Positions 48,385 through 59,535 of a DNA stretch of 64,000 bases are shown here, in pieces. A program made the position numbers and the translations under genes. This DNA is from Sodiomyces alkalinus F11 (lineage: Eukaryota > Ascomycota > Sordariomycetes > Glomerellales > Plectosphaerellaceae), in NCBI RefSeq assembly GCF_003711515.1, contig NW_021167080.1, positions 2,646,252 to 2,710,251 on the forward strand, read 5' to 3'. The notes beneath the pieces were generated by a model. The model did not search any database. It saw only the letters and a program-made list of their open reading frames with translations, and was not told the origin of the DNA. How positions within the stretch are numbered: position 1 is the stretch's first letter; each line of letters starts with the position of its first letter.

Positions 48385-48582
48385 GTAAGGTCAAAGTCTC
48401 GGGGGGTTTTTGCCGCAAGGCTTAAGCCGTCCGCCCATTTCTACATAGAACCAAGTAACACCAATGCCCCCATACCCCCGACCTGACCCGAACCTCGTCT
48501 GGAATCAACAAAAATAACCAACAAACGCCAGCCCTCTATATTAACCAAAGATTATTTCTTTCCGTAAAAAAAAATCAAAAAA

Positions 48583-51533
48583 TCACTTCTTGGGCTGTTT
48601 GTCAGCCAGTGCTGGGGATTCGAGGATATGCGTGTGTCCTTCTGCTAACTTCACCTCCCCTCCTGGTCCGAACTGTTGACAAATCTCGCTGTTAGCAACC
48701 CAAGCGTCCTGTACGATCTCCTGCATCTTGGCTCGGTCCTTGGGATTGATCGCGAGCATGCGTCCGATGATGTAGCGGCTCTCCCTCGGCAGCAGTCGCA
48801 AGACTCTCCAAGGCCCCCTGATGACTTCCTTCTTGTCCGGCCCTGGCGTGTTTGATGACGACGTCGGCGCAGTCGCACTCCTCCTTTCCTGGCCCGGCCC
48901 GGATGTTTTCGGCAAACTTGTGCTTTCTCTTTTCTTCTCCTCTGTAACACCGTTACCATCTTCCTGGGGAGGGGCCCCGGTCTTGGCGTCGGGGGTATTC
49001 GCGTTCTTGTCGGGAACTCCTGTCTGGGATGCATGTCGGGAGTGACGACCGTCCGACCATTTTTCGCCCTGCCTCTTCGAAGCATGCCCGTCCCCGGCAG
49101 AAACAGAGTCTTTAGTCACTCCGTTTGCTACATCACTTGTCGAGTGGGACGGAATTGTAAGCTTCTTGGGATCGTGGCCAGGTGTAGGTTCCGCAGCAAA
49201 CATCCTGAATGAGTTGTCCGTCATTTTCGGCACCTTCCAGGGAAACCTGCGGAGTGACAGGCAACAGAATATGATGGCCAATGACCATATGTCGACCGCC
49301 TCGGCGTCGTAGGGTTCTCCGCTCAGCACCTCCGGTGCTAAGTAGGGGTCGGATCCGACAATGCCTTCATGATAAGGAGGTGGTCAGCCAACGTAAAAGT
49401 AAAATTCATCTTCTGAGGGCAGCCAGAGACATACCTGTGGCAAGTATGTGCCCGGTCTCAAATGGGTACCGGAAGACGTGGGCACTACCAAAGTCGATGA
49501 TCTTCATGATACCCTTGTCGCTCACAACAATGTTGTCGAGCTTCAGGTCCCGATGCGCGAGGCCCACGCTGTGGAGGTACGTCACGCCATTGAGAATTTG
49601 CAGGAAGCAACAAGTAATCTCAGCCCTGGACATCTTTCCCGTCATAACAATCGCGAAAAGATCGTACGGCGCATACTCCATCACTTGATACCAGGTGTCC
49701 TTCTCCTGAATGATGTCCAGTGTCTCAATGATGTTGCCATGATGGAGCGTTGAGCCGACGCAGAACTCGGCCGTCAGCCGTTTGACGTATCGTTTCGAGG
49801 ACTCGTATTGGCCTTTCTGATTGAATTCCTTCACGGCGAAAACCACGCCATCCTCGTGGCGTTTCATCAGCGTGACCTTGCCTCCAGCCCCCGAGCCCAA
49901 GACCTTCCCTAGCTTGCCATATCTTGCGCTCAAGCCATGATCGTCTCCAAAGGGATTTGGGGGCGTCTTTAGAGCCCCGCTCGAATGACTGGGATGAGGC
50001 GACGCCTCGGGTTTATCGTGCTTTGACTTGGGCTGACCGCTTCTCTTGAAGAACCTTTTGAGATCGGCAAAAGAGCTCTGCCTGCTGTGGCCGCCTGAGG
50101 ATTCCTTATCCTGAGCCTCATCCCCGAGATTGCGCCGAGATCCGAACAAACCTGAATGGCGCTTGTCCGATTTCAACGAGAGGTTCGTAGTTGAGCTGGA
50201 AGGAGAACCCTGACTGAGCGGCCTCTTGTTCAGATTGAACTGAAACCGAGGCTCGATGGACCGGCGGTCTACATAGGCCCGCCGAGGTTCACGCTTGTTG
50301 GCAGCGTATGGATCGTTGGCATCTCCCTGGGGGGTGATAGGTTTCGAGTAGAAATGAGCGGCACGGGATGGACTAGATTCTCGAGATACAGGGGTAGAGC
50401 CAGGTCCGATGTCGAAAAGCCCTCTCCGATGCGGCCGACGATCCGGGTCTCGTTCTCCCGACGTCCTCGGCACAGCGGGCATCCGATCGCTGGAGGCTGA
50501 GCGGGGAGTACCCCTGTTTGCAGACGGGGAAGACGGGTCGTTGGATGTTGATGTCTGGGGGGTGATAATGGGCGGCTCAAGACCTGCTGCGGCGACCTTC
50601 CCGGGACTCTGGTGGCGTGCCACCGCCTTGGGTTCGGACTCATGGGAATCCCCAGCGGAAGGGGTCAGGGGCGGGGACTGCATCTGCTGTGCTGGCCTGA
50701 GATGAGGAGATCCGCGATTGGGTGTCGGCATACGACTGGACGAGGTGGATTCGTCCTCACGGGATGGAACCTATGTAACGAACTCCATGTTAGCAAACTA
50801 CAGACACGCAGACGATGAACGGGTCTTGCAAGGCTCAGCGCCTGTAGGAGAAGTGGTGCCGGAGCTGATGGGGAGTCCAGAAGCAAAAACGATCTACAAC
50901 GACTTCGACGCCACTAGCGGCCGACGGAGCGCATTGTTGTGTGGCTTGCGATAGGGATGAAAGTTTGGCAAGAAAATAATTTGGTAACGTGTGGCTGGAT
51001 AGAGGGCGCTCCGTTGTATGGATCCTTCTTCTCTCTGTTGGGACGAGACAAGGTTCAATTCCAGGAGGGACCGTTACATACTCTGGTTGCGGGCAAGGAG
51101 TAAGGCTCGAAAGCGAACCTGCTAAGTCTTCTAACTTGGAGCTCGGAGGAACGGAGGGTCGTGGACAGTTCTCTAAGCTGATCTTGCATTGCCTCATCGA
51201 TGGCATCTCCAGTATCGTCGTTGGAGTGAGGATTCGTTTCTGCTGCTATCGGGGCCGGCGCGGGAGATATCTCTTCGACGGTCGAAGCGAAGCGGACGGC
51301 GGGGTTGGCATCGCTAGGCGCCGTCGTTGTGTCATCTTTGGAAGCGAGAGACTCGGTAATGCTGGGTTTTTCTGCTGATATGGATAGGCAGCGCAGAAAT
51401 TTTGCCCGTCAGCAAACGGTGACGAAAGAGCCAAGCCGGGTTGCGAGTCGTGGTTCCGGAAGAGGCGGGAAAGTTTACCTGGATCGTGGGTTTCGTATTC
51501 CTGAGGGACCCCGTTAAGGCCTGGCGTGGCCAT
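48583..51533 (-). CDS. Hal4/Sat4-type serine/threonine protein kinase
   Basis: Four exons (51533-51479, 51374-51082, 50770-49435, 49364-48583) give 821 residues. The long disordered N-terminus has the family motif SDANPAVRFASTVEEI and FAFEPYSLP. The kinase begins GKVLGSGAGGKVTL (about 405), with VAVKEF-like FAVKEFNQKG, HRDLKLDN, DFGSAHVF, and GSDPYLAPEVL. The domain is split by a Ser/Lys-rich insert of about 130 residues and closes with RYIIGRMLAINPKDRAKM. In yeast this subfamily (Hal4/Sat4, Hal5, Npr1) stabilises plasma-membrane transporters such as the Trk potassium system; that role is transferred by family. The two upstream exons were recovered because the family N-terminal motif lies there in phase. 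Confidence 0.9.
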
Positions 51534-53409
51534 GATCACTGGAATGTGAAATTCGATTTTCAGAGGTGCTATCAAATACTGTCGGCGATGAATAGTAAAG
51601 AATTGTACGAAGTAATCTTGGTAGTTGAGGAAAGGGATGGAATAATAGAGCAAGTCTGGGCCATCGATCAAGGTCTTCTGTTTCCAGTTGGCCCGATAAG
51701 ATCCATTGTCGCTGTGGATCTAGCTGCAAGGATTGCAAAAAAAGAAAAAAGGTCCGAAGTACGTAGGTGTACTTTCGTACCATTTGATGCCGAGCTGACG
51801 CCAATTTCGGCGGGATGGTGGGGCTCGGCGACAACAGCCGTCATCGGTGCTGCAATAAGTGATTTCAACCGCCCATGCACGTGCAGCAATGTGCTCCGTA
51901 ATTACGAAGAGTCTAACTTCGTAATACATACCTTTTTAAGGTACCTGACGAAAAGTCTCCTTTATCATCTAAGGTAAATCGCGACCCGATCAAGTCCAAT
52001 CCACAGATGCTTACATCTATAGGTACACAAGCACCCATGAGCTTCTCATCCTTCCTCAACCACCCGTTTTGACGGTGTCACGTTTGGCCACCAAGGGTGA
52101 AGTTCCGCTCGCATTATGTTATATAAGACGCCAAAGTTACCGGACGCCATCCTCGTTGTCACCGGTGTTTGCACCATTGCGACGAAGCCTTACGGGCCGC
52201 CACCTGCTTTGACCACCATACGAAGTACATTATGTATCTATCCCTTCGAGTTGCACACTTTCTCCCAAGATACTCCTGACAGCGCATTGCTTACACCTCG
52301 TCAGAGCACAGGAGACTATCTCGACATTCAACCTTCTAGGCGCGACCAATCTTGGGCGCTCATATCCCTTATCAGCACTGCCTATCAATCTGTAAGTCTA
52401 AGGTAGTCAACGTTTCGGTGCTGTACCTGTTGTGGACTGGACGACCGAGACCACATTATCACAAATTGATCAATTACGGCACCTTCAAAACACAAAAACG
52501 GAGCACACCGGTTAGCAGCGGGTCCGGCGCTTTGCATCGTTATCATATGTGCGGATACACAGCGTGGTCCGGCCCTAAGGCTACTGCTTAAGTCCGGAGA
52601 CTGGGAGTCGCGTTGACGACACCCAGATATGTGAGTAGTCCGCGAATGCCCAGTCTCTTATTATTGACTTGGTGCATCCATGCTCAGCGTACGGAGTACC
52701 TCCTGCAGAACAAGCACTATGCAAGCGGCCACAACTTCACAACACATATGAAACTGATAATCCTGCTCGAACGCCATTCGCGATATTCTGAATCCGAGCC
52801 GATGTGCGCCGTCGGCGTTTATGCAGCCGTTTTGAGTTGGCACGTATAGCGCTTCGAAGTTCTCAAATCCACAAGTCGAAATTATGCAACAGATCATAGT
52901 CGCAATATCGTCGTCACAGCAGGCTTTGACCATGAGATGCATGTACGGTGCGACATTGTTACCCAGAATCATCGATGACAGTAGTGACTATCTTGTCCTT
53001 TGGCCTCCCATCGACGCGAAGATCCCGGCGTGCCTCTCATAACGGTTGTCCGGGATTTTGTCTTTGAAAAGTTGTTTCCTCAAATTGGATGGCTTGGCTA
53101 TTTCGACGGAGTGGGCTAAATTCCGATGCAGAACTGGGCTAGTTCAAGACCTTCGTTGCGGAGGACAGCGATGTTTAGTCCCCATCTCGACCAGCTGCCC
53201 CGACTCTCCCGTCGCAAAAGCCACGCATAGCTTCGAATCAGAGTAGCGCCTGGTTGCATTTTCCAAACCCTTCTTTATTGTACAAGTCACCCTCGTCCCC
53301 CGCTCATTGGTATACATGACAGTCACAACACCCAGAGCTGTCACTCCTCCTTGCAGCTCGTTCGCTCGCACGCTGATGATACAAGCGTTGCTTTCCCGGA
53401 AGCTTCTCT
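51534..53409. other. Intergenic region upstream of the kinase
   Basis: 1.9 kb. It holds one TACGGAGTA word at 52690-52698 and an AAGGTACC at about 51940. Short frames here show no family resemblance. No gene is supported. Confidence 0.5.
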
Positions 53410-53955
53410 TCATGGCACAACATTGACACCGATTGACCGCGCCTGGTAGATGATGGCCCGGCACAACCCCCGAAGACTGAGTCCCGATAGTCGGAGTTCG
53501 GATTGCTTAATTTTGGCGATTTCGTAGACGTGCTTAAGACTGACAGTTCCGACTGTTTCGTGTCCTGGTTTGCTCGCCCCTTTCCTTTTGCCCTTTTGTC
53601 CAAGAGAAACATTCGCGGCGTTCAAGAGCAGCCATGACGTTTGCGGCGTGCGAATGTCGAAGTGAAATGATCGATCTCCTCGTACCGTCACCCGACAGGG
53701 CATCGGCGTGCCAGGGTTGATGTGCGCCGTCCTCGCATTAAACTCCTACGCCACGAAATAGAAATCAGTTTTTCATTCTCACTACTACGAAGAGAAACAA
53801 GTAAGAGAGGGGACGGGTGCATGTCTGCGCACCTTGCAAAAGTCCATCGACTTGACACCCTTGCTACCGAGAGCAGGGCCTACCGGCGGACTTGGGGAAG
53901 CTTGTCCCGCTCCCACGATGAGCTTTACGATCTGGTCTCTTGCGACTCGGGACAT
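53410..53955 (-). CDS. Mitochondrial large-subunit ribosomal protein L11 (uL11m)
   Basis: Two exons (53955-53833, 53745-53410) give 152 residues. The L11 N-domain reads [26 protein letters not shown], followed by [21 protein letters not shown]. The RNA-binding C-domain includes [12 protein letters not shown] and [18 protein letters not shown], ending [17 protein letters not shown]. It binds the GTPase-associated centre of the mitochondrial large rRNA. The protein starts almost directly with the L11 fold, with no long presequence, as in other fungal mitochondrial L11 proteins. Confidence 0.94.
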
Positions 53956-54530
53956 GGTGACGATGACGCGATCGGGTTTCCAAACAGGTACGGGTGGTCG
54001 AGGACAGAAGGTGACCAGAGAAGAGCTTGTCTTCAAATTTTTGGATACATCTCCATGCTCCACAATAAGTGGCAGAAGTACGAGAAGTACTTCGTACAAT
54101 GTACCCTAGGTACCTTACCTTACCTTAAGGTAAGGTACCTTAGGTTTGCCGGATTGTTGGGGCTTATGTCAGCTGCCTGTGGAGTGTCCCTTGCCAAGCC
54201 TATCCCGGGACCGGGAAAAAGCGAAACAGCGGGAGTGACATGTAACTACTTCGAGCGCCACTCGACACCGTGACGTCTAAAGCGACCCCTCCATCCAGAC
54301 TTTCCGAAGGGCTAGGCGGTCAAGCAGTCCCTTCGAAGCAGAACTCAACCTACCTTAGGTACCTTATTACCTACGTTTCATTATTGCCCCTATCCGCATA
54401 TCAACCACCTACTCACCTCGATTCGATTTCCTGACGTATCCTTCTACCACACTTCAAGTTTGCTTGTTCTCTGTCCACGGGGTCATTATTGCTTTTGTTT
54501 CATAGAGACGTCGTCGTCCTCCTGTTCACC
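53956..54530. promoter_or_regulatory. Divergent promoter region, mito-L11 / SVF1
   Basis: 575 bases between two divergent starts. It carries dense GTACC/CCTTACC strings, including the perfect 22-base palindrome at 54116-54137 and TTAGGTACC at about 54354. Confidence 0.55.
54116..54137. repeat. Perfect 22-base palindrome
   Basis: The core ACCTTACCTTAAGGTAAGGT is flanked by T and A, giving 22 bases identical on both strands. It lies in the shared promoter of mito-L11 and SVF1. Confidence 0.95.
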
Positions 54531-55935
54531 ATGTTTAACTGGGCCAAGCAGAAGTATAACTCCCCCGCTCCGACCCTTTCTCCTCGGCACTGGCCTTGGC
54601 TCCAAGTTTCTGTGCAGCTCACCTCGCCCTCTATAGGCTTGCTGATGTCGCAGGCACCCAAGAGCCTATCTACGGCCCCTCAGCCATCAAATCTGTCGCC
54701 GAAGAAGCCAAGGACACTCCTCACACCGAGCTCACGCGAGACCTACTGAAATGGAGGGCTCTAGGTACGACGAATGTTGAGACACAGAGCTTCTACCTCA
54801 TTTCGGAGAGCGGGCATGTCGCTCTTCTGCAGGTGATCTATAGCAACGTTGCGTATGTATTGTCTCTCTTGGGGGAAGAAAAAAAAAGAAAAAAGAACTA
54901 AAAAAACCCACTCGTATTACCCCGCCCTGTTCTGGCGTCGCTAACCTTGAAGAATTCTGTTACCAGCGGCATCCACACGACGTGCCAATTCAACTCCAAA
55001 GTATTTTACGTTGACCGTTCCAAGCCGCACATTTGGTGCTCGACACAACTCCACAACCATGACTTCAGCGAGGATAAGACCAGCTTCTATGCCGACGACT
55101 GCGCGGTAGAGCTGTCGGAAGACGGGACTTCCTATACGATCAAGAGCATGAACGACGAGAGGTCAATCGTCAACATCAAGATCACGCGGACGGCACCAGG
55201 TTTCGTTGCCGGGAAAACCGGCACGTCATTATTCGGTACCGATCTGTCTCGTCCTTGGGGCTTTATGAGCCATGCCTTCTGGCCGAGGTGCTTGGCCGAG
55301 GGCACCATCACCACACCCGACGGTCCCATCGACTTCAAGGGCAAGGCGATGTACGCGTTCGCTCTGCAGGGTATGAAGCCTCACCACGCGGCCGCCACCT
55401 GGAACTTTGCCAGCTTCCACGGGCCCACTTACTCGGCCATCCTGATGGAGTTCACCACCCCGCCGTCGTACGGTACCACGTCGGTTGCCGTGGGCGGCAT
55501 CGTCAAGGACGGCGAGATTGTGTACGCCGGCGTCAACAACACCGTGACTCACATCAAGGCGAAGGCGGATTCGGAGAACGATTGGCCCGAGCCGGAGGAG
55601 ATCAAGTTCACTTGGTCCGGGTCTACCAAGGACGGAAAGGCGGTCGAAACGGTCCTGGAGGGTGCGCTCGAGGCGCATCAGGATCGAGTGGATGTCATGG
55701 CCGAGGTCCCTGGGTTCATCAAGACCCTCGTGGCCGCCACCGCAGGCACCAAGCCATACATTTACCAGGTCAGTCCCTTCCAAACAGAATCAGGGAGCCG
55801 CGAACGTTGCTGACACGATTGCAGTACATGCCCTGCCAGAAGAAGCTCACTCTGAAGCTGAAGATTGGCGACGAGGAAATCTCGGAGAATGGGGATCTCT
55901 TTAGCGAGGCGACCTTCATTTCGCCGACGCAATAG
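54531..55935 (+). CDS. svf1: Survival factor Svf1
   Basis: Four exons (54531-54553, 54637-54852, 54967-55768, 55825-55935) give 383 residues, the family size. The N-terminus [20 protein letters not shown] and the blocks [49 protein letters not shown] and [18 protein letters not shown] are characteristic of Svf1. The fold is a double lipocalin. In yeast it supports survival under oxidative and cold stress and ceramide transfer from ER to Golgi. The first coding exon is 23 bases; the amphipathic N-terminus is the membrane-binding part in yeast. Confidence 0.95.
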
Positions 55936-56584
55936 ATAGATATTACCTTGGAAAAGGACGATACTAGTTTGATGTGGTATGTTGTCGACTACCTTATGAA
56001 TGGCTCTCTTGGTAATAATAGGTATCCATACAAGGCAGTCTTATCAGGTCGCTTATCCTAATAAACAATGAATGTTCCCTCTCTTGCAGGTTGTGCCATT
56101 CTGGATTTCTGGATATGACCAGTAATGACCCGATAGCGGTTCTTCATTAAGCAGACACCGATCGGATCAACTCTGTCAGGGAAAGGTTAGGGTCATAAAA
56201 TGCGGCAGACAGATAGGTCCCATGGTTCCGTGCAAATGCCTCGCTCAATGGCTGGATCGCTAGGATCTTACAGGATTGATTCGTGCCTTGTTCGCCGTGA
56301 TGAAAGTGGTGCACCCTTCCTGTAATAACTAGGTACAGGTAGGTGCTTTGCATAACAGATGCCGTTTGCTCCGCTCCGGGCGTGGCTCGACAAGGTTAGT
56401 CGATAATTTGATTACTCATTGATGAGGTGATCTTGGAAGTACCCAGATACTTCGGTCCCACTGACTTCTCCATTTCGCCAACTGCCAACAGTCCCACCTG
56501 CACGACCGGCTTCCTACCTTATCAAAACAACCATCACGTTTAATCATAAGCCTCGTCGTAAGTATCACGCGACATCTCTCGACC
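55936..56584. other. Intergenic region, SVF1 3' / H4 variant 5'
   Basis: 649 bases with no recognised gene. I see no canonical histone promoter motif that I can name. Confidence 0.5.
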
Positions 56585-57327
56585 ATGCCCGTAGCGACAG
56601 TACCTGCGCGAGGGGGCCCATCGGGCCTCAAGAGCGGGATGGCGCGGCCCGTCTCCGACGCTGCCAGTGCACCAGGAGGGAAGGGCAAAACCGGCGGGAA
56701 GGCGTTCGGGGCGAAAAGGCATCGGTGAGTTTCGGCTTCACGCTCGCAGGCTCACGAAGATGAGATGCTAACTATCTCGTCTAGGAAAATTATGAAGGAT
56801 ACCATACGCGGAATTAGTATGTTCACGTCCTACAGCAAGAGCTGGCGAGTCTGATGCCTGCATCGTCGTTATCATGAGACCAAATTGCTAACTCGGGATC
56901 CTTTGCAAAGCCAAACCCGCGATCCGGTGAGTTGCCTGCCATCAGAATCTCCATCAGCCGCAGGCGAAATCCCTCGTTTTAACGACTATGGTTTGCTAAT
57001 TATTAATAGCCGCCTTGCCCGCCGTGGAGGAGTCAAGCGCATCTCAGGTGGCATCTATGACGAGGTGCGAACGTGCCTTGAGCAGCGGCTACGACAGGTA
57101 TAGCCAATTCCTCGTTCCTTCCCTGGTTTTTGTTTTGTTTACTAGGCGTCTGTGAAAATGATAGGCCCTTTCACTCACCAAGCCCGCTCCTCTTTGCACA
57201 GATACTACATGATTGTGTTGCGTACACCGAATATAGGAACGCAAAGACTGTGACTGTCTCCGACGTCATCTTCAGTCTTAAACGGATAGGACAGCCGATC
57301 TACGGCTTTGATCCGGCTACAAACTAG
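56585..57327 (+). CDS. hH4v: Divergent histone H4 variant (H4v-like)
   Basis: Five exons (56585-56724, 56785-56816, 56911-56926, 57010-57097, 57202-57327) give 133 residues, against 102 for normal H4. The first 35 residues are novel and Ala/Pro/Gly-rich; then GGKGKTGGKAFGAKRHRK echoes the H4 tail. The core start [21 protein letters not shown] is almost canonical. After that it departs strongly: GIYDEVRTCLEQRLRQILHDCVAYTEYRNAKTVT in the alpha2-alpha3 region, and the tail YGFDPATN instead of the usual YGFGG. Neurospora is known to carry a divergent H4 (hH4v); this looks like its relative. All phases close, with one exon of 16 bases inside the KPAIRR codons. Expression and assembly into nucleosomes are unknown. 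Confidence 0.9.
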
Positions 57328-58175
57328 TTCGCACTTCCGACAAAGCCAGGGTATAGGATACTTTGGCTATGCCTCTCCTTTTCTGTCGGCCTTGGTATTT
57401 ACACACTCGTCAGTTCGGCGTTTGGAGTTTCGGTATCACCCAACGTGGTCACGTCTTGTCACATTTTCCAGGACGCCAGAGGTGAAAGGATAGGTGTACT
57501 TATGCTTGGTCCATGGCATGATCGTATGGGTATGATTTGTGCTGCCGCTCCCATTTTTGACAGTTGAGCAAGGCTTGTCACCGGGCAATGGTTGGCTAAG
57601 CATGGCGGGAAGTGGTACGAAGGTCTATGGTCTCATCACTAATCAGAACAACCCGGAATGAATGGGAGGATATGTGCTATGGATTTACTGTATAGACTGA
57701 TGATCATGAACTTGGGCATCACTCCTTGTTATTGCATCCGCCTATATCGACGCGTGCCGAGAAACGATCGTGGCCGTTGAAAAATAGAAGACCAATCATC
57801 AACCTCCCCTTCTATGTCACTCCATGAGAGAAAGAGCGTTCCTGATAGTGCGATGCGATATTCGAATGGCCGCTGCCGTGGCAGCTGGCTAAATGTGCAA
57901 AAAAACGAGGGGTATCGATGAGACGGGAGGGCAAAGAAAAGCAACGCTCGTAGCCAATGATCCAAATCAAAGAAGCGTCTATCTATCAATGGGCTTACTA
58001 GCCTCCCCACCGTTCTCGGGTTTTATCTCGCCCGAGGCATGTATTCCATCCACCCTTTGCAGACTCTGACGATCCTAGTTGCCGACGCCGACGCCGACGC
58101 CGACGCCACCAGTCTCCGCGCCAGCTCACGTTGTACAAGCATGATGCACCGTCGCCCAATGACGGCAGTGGCGTT
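57328..58175. other. Convergent 3' region with GCCGAC repeat
   Basis: 848 bases between convergent stops. It contains a GCCGAC hexamer repeat (about 58081-58107). No gene is seen. Confidence 0.55.
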
Positions 58176-59535
58176 TTACCGTTTCTTCCTCGCAGCGTCC
58201 CACGCGGCAACGGCCCTATCCAAGGCCTTCGCGGCACGTCGCTCCATTTGGCGGAAAGACCGGTTGAAAACCTCGGGCAACACAACCATGCTATTCGCAT
58301 GCTGTCGTGCGAACCCGATCTCGGCGTCCCGACCGCACCTCTCCCGGGTGACGCGCACAGCCTCGCGCAGCAGATCCACCCCGACACCGCGGCCGCGCCA
58401 CCGCAGAGACGTCGTCCAGGCACGCACGAGACCCTTCCCACCTCGCAGCGGGCCTGCATGGCCGCTGCTCCCTTTACTGCGTCGCTTGCCGCTCCCCGAT
58501 GAAGGGGATCCGATGGGCGGGAAACCGGCGCTGCCGACGGGGATATGCGGCAGCTTGGGCTCCAGGCGGAGGACGAGCGCGGCGACGAGCTCGGTCCCGG
58601 CATGGGCGGCGAGGATGAGGTCGTCGTTCGGTAGGATGCCGGTGGCTGGGCTCGCGGTGGTCTGCCTGCTGCCCGGCACCACTAGTCCGCCCTCGAGACG
58701 GAAGAAGCTAGGTGACATGGAAGCAGCAAGGCGAGCGTAGGGTTTGGTGAGGTGGTAGAGCCCAAGAAGGTACGAGGCAAGGAAGACCGCACCGACAAGG
58801 ATGGGCAGGATTGGTCCGAGATCATGGCGAAAGCTCTTGGTCAAATGGCCGACGAGGCCGAGGGCACCGATGAGAAGGATGATGCTGATTGGGTGAAGGA
58901 CGAGAGACAAAGCCGCCTGTTGACGTTGCTGGGAGATAGATTCAGCCACTAAAGCCAAGGCTTTGGCCTTGTGGTTTGGTTCAGAGAGGATGCTGAGCGT
59001 AATGTCCGGAACCTCATCGAGAGACACGGGGTGAGTATCCGTAACGGGCGAGGACGAGGGATGGGGCTCGAAGCTGCAGACTGGTTGGAGTACTGGAGTA
59101 TTGGCGTATGAGGCGGTTGAAGGGTCCAGAACGAGGTTGGCACGGAGGAAAGTGAGAAAGGCTAATAAGTAAAGCTTGTTAGGAGCGACGAAGACGTGGG
59201 GTGCAGGGAGAGCACATATACTGGAAGAGAGGGGCGGAGGACGCAAGGGGAAATGCGACTGGGAGTGGTAAAGGCAAATGTGACGGGGGGATCAAACAAG
59301 GTCTGTCTAGGGGCCGTAGTCAAGTGATAACGGAATGAAATACCACGATGCCTATGTGTGCTAGGGAAGATGGACATATACTCGGCGGGGTCCATAAGGT
59401 ACGAATAAGAGAAGATGTCTTACCTGTGCCCGACTTGATGGCTGGCACTGCGCGTTGAAGCCCTCCCGCGACAGCATTGGTGTCCCAGTTGCTGAGATCA
59501 AGCTCCCTAACGCCCATAGGGCGAGAAGCGTTCAT
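58176..59535 (-). CDS. Membrane protein with GNAT-like C-terminal region
   Basis: Two exons (59535-59424, 59161-58176) give 365 residues. A soluble N-terminus (MNASRPMGVRELDLSNWDTN) is followed by a region with EVPDITLSILSEPNHKAKAL. Two adjacent hydrophobic segments (ALSLVLHPISIILLIGALGL and LPILVGAVFLASYLLGLYHL) come next. A C-terminal part has AAHAGTELVAALVLRLEP, LRWRGRGVGVDLLREAVR and HANSMVVLPEVFNRSF. The RGRGVG stretch fits the acetyl-CoA loop of GNAT acetyltransferases, with flanking strands in the right order. The membrane pair sits inside the GNAT-like fold between N-terminal and core elements, an arrangement seen in some fungal hypothetical proteins. Substrate unknown; the intron is 262 bases, long for this window. 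Confidence 0.68.

Larger units (their letters stand above)
47714..48582. other. Intergenic region upstream of HSP10
   Basis: 869 bases between the HSP10 start and the kinase stop. It contains the heat-shock-like site (47902-47909), AAGGTACCTAAGGTA at about 48046, and MITE copy 2 at 48219-48384. No gene is seen. Confidence 0.6.

Noticed and set aside
51045..51075. tRNA-like B-box (AGGTTCAATTCC)
   Set aside because: T-arm stem does not pair, and it lies in an intron of the kinase gene.
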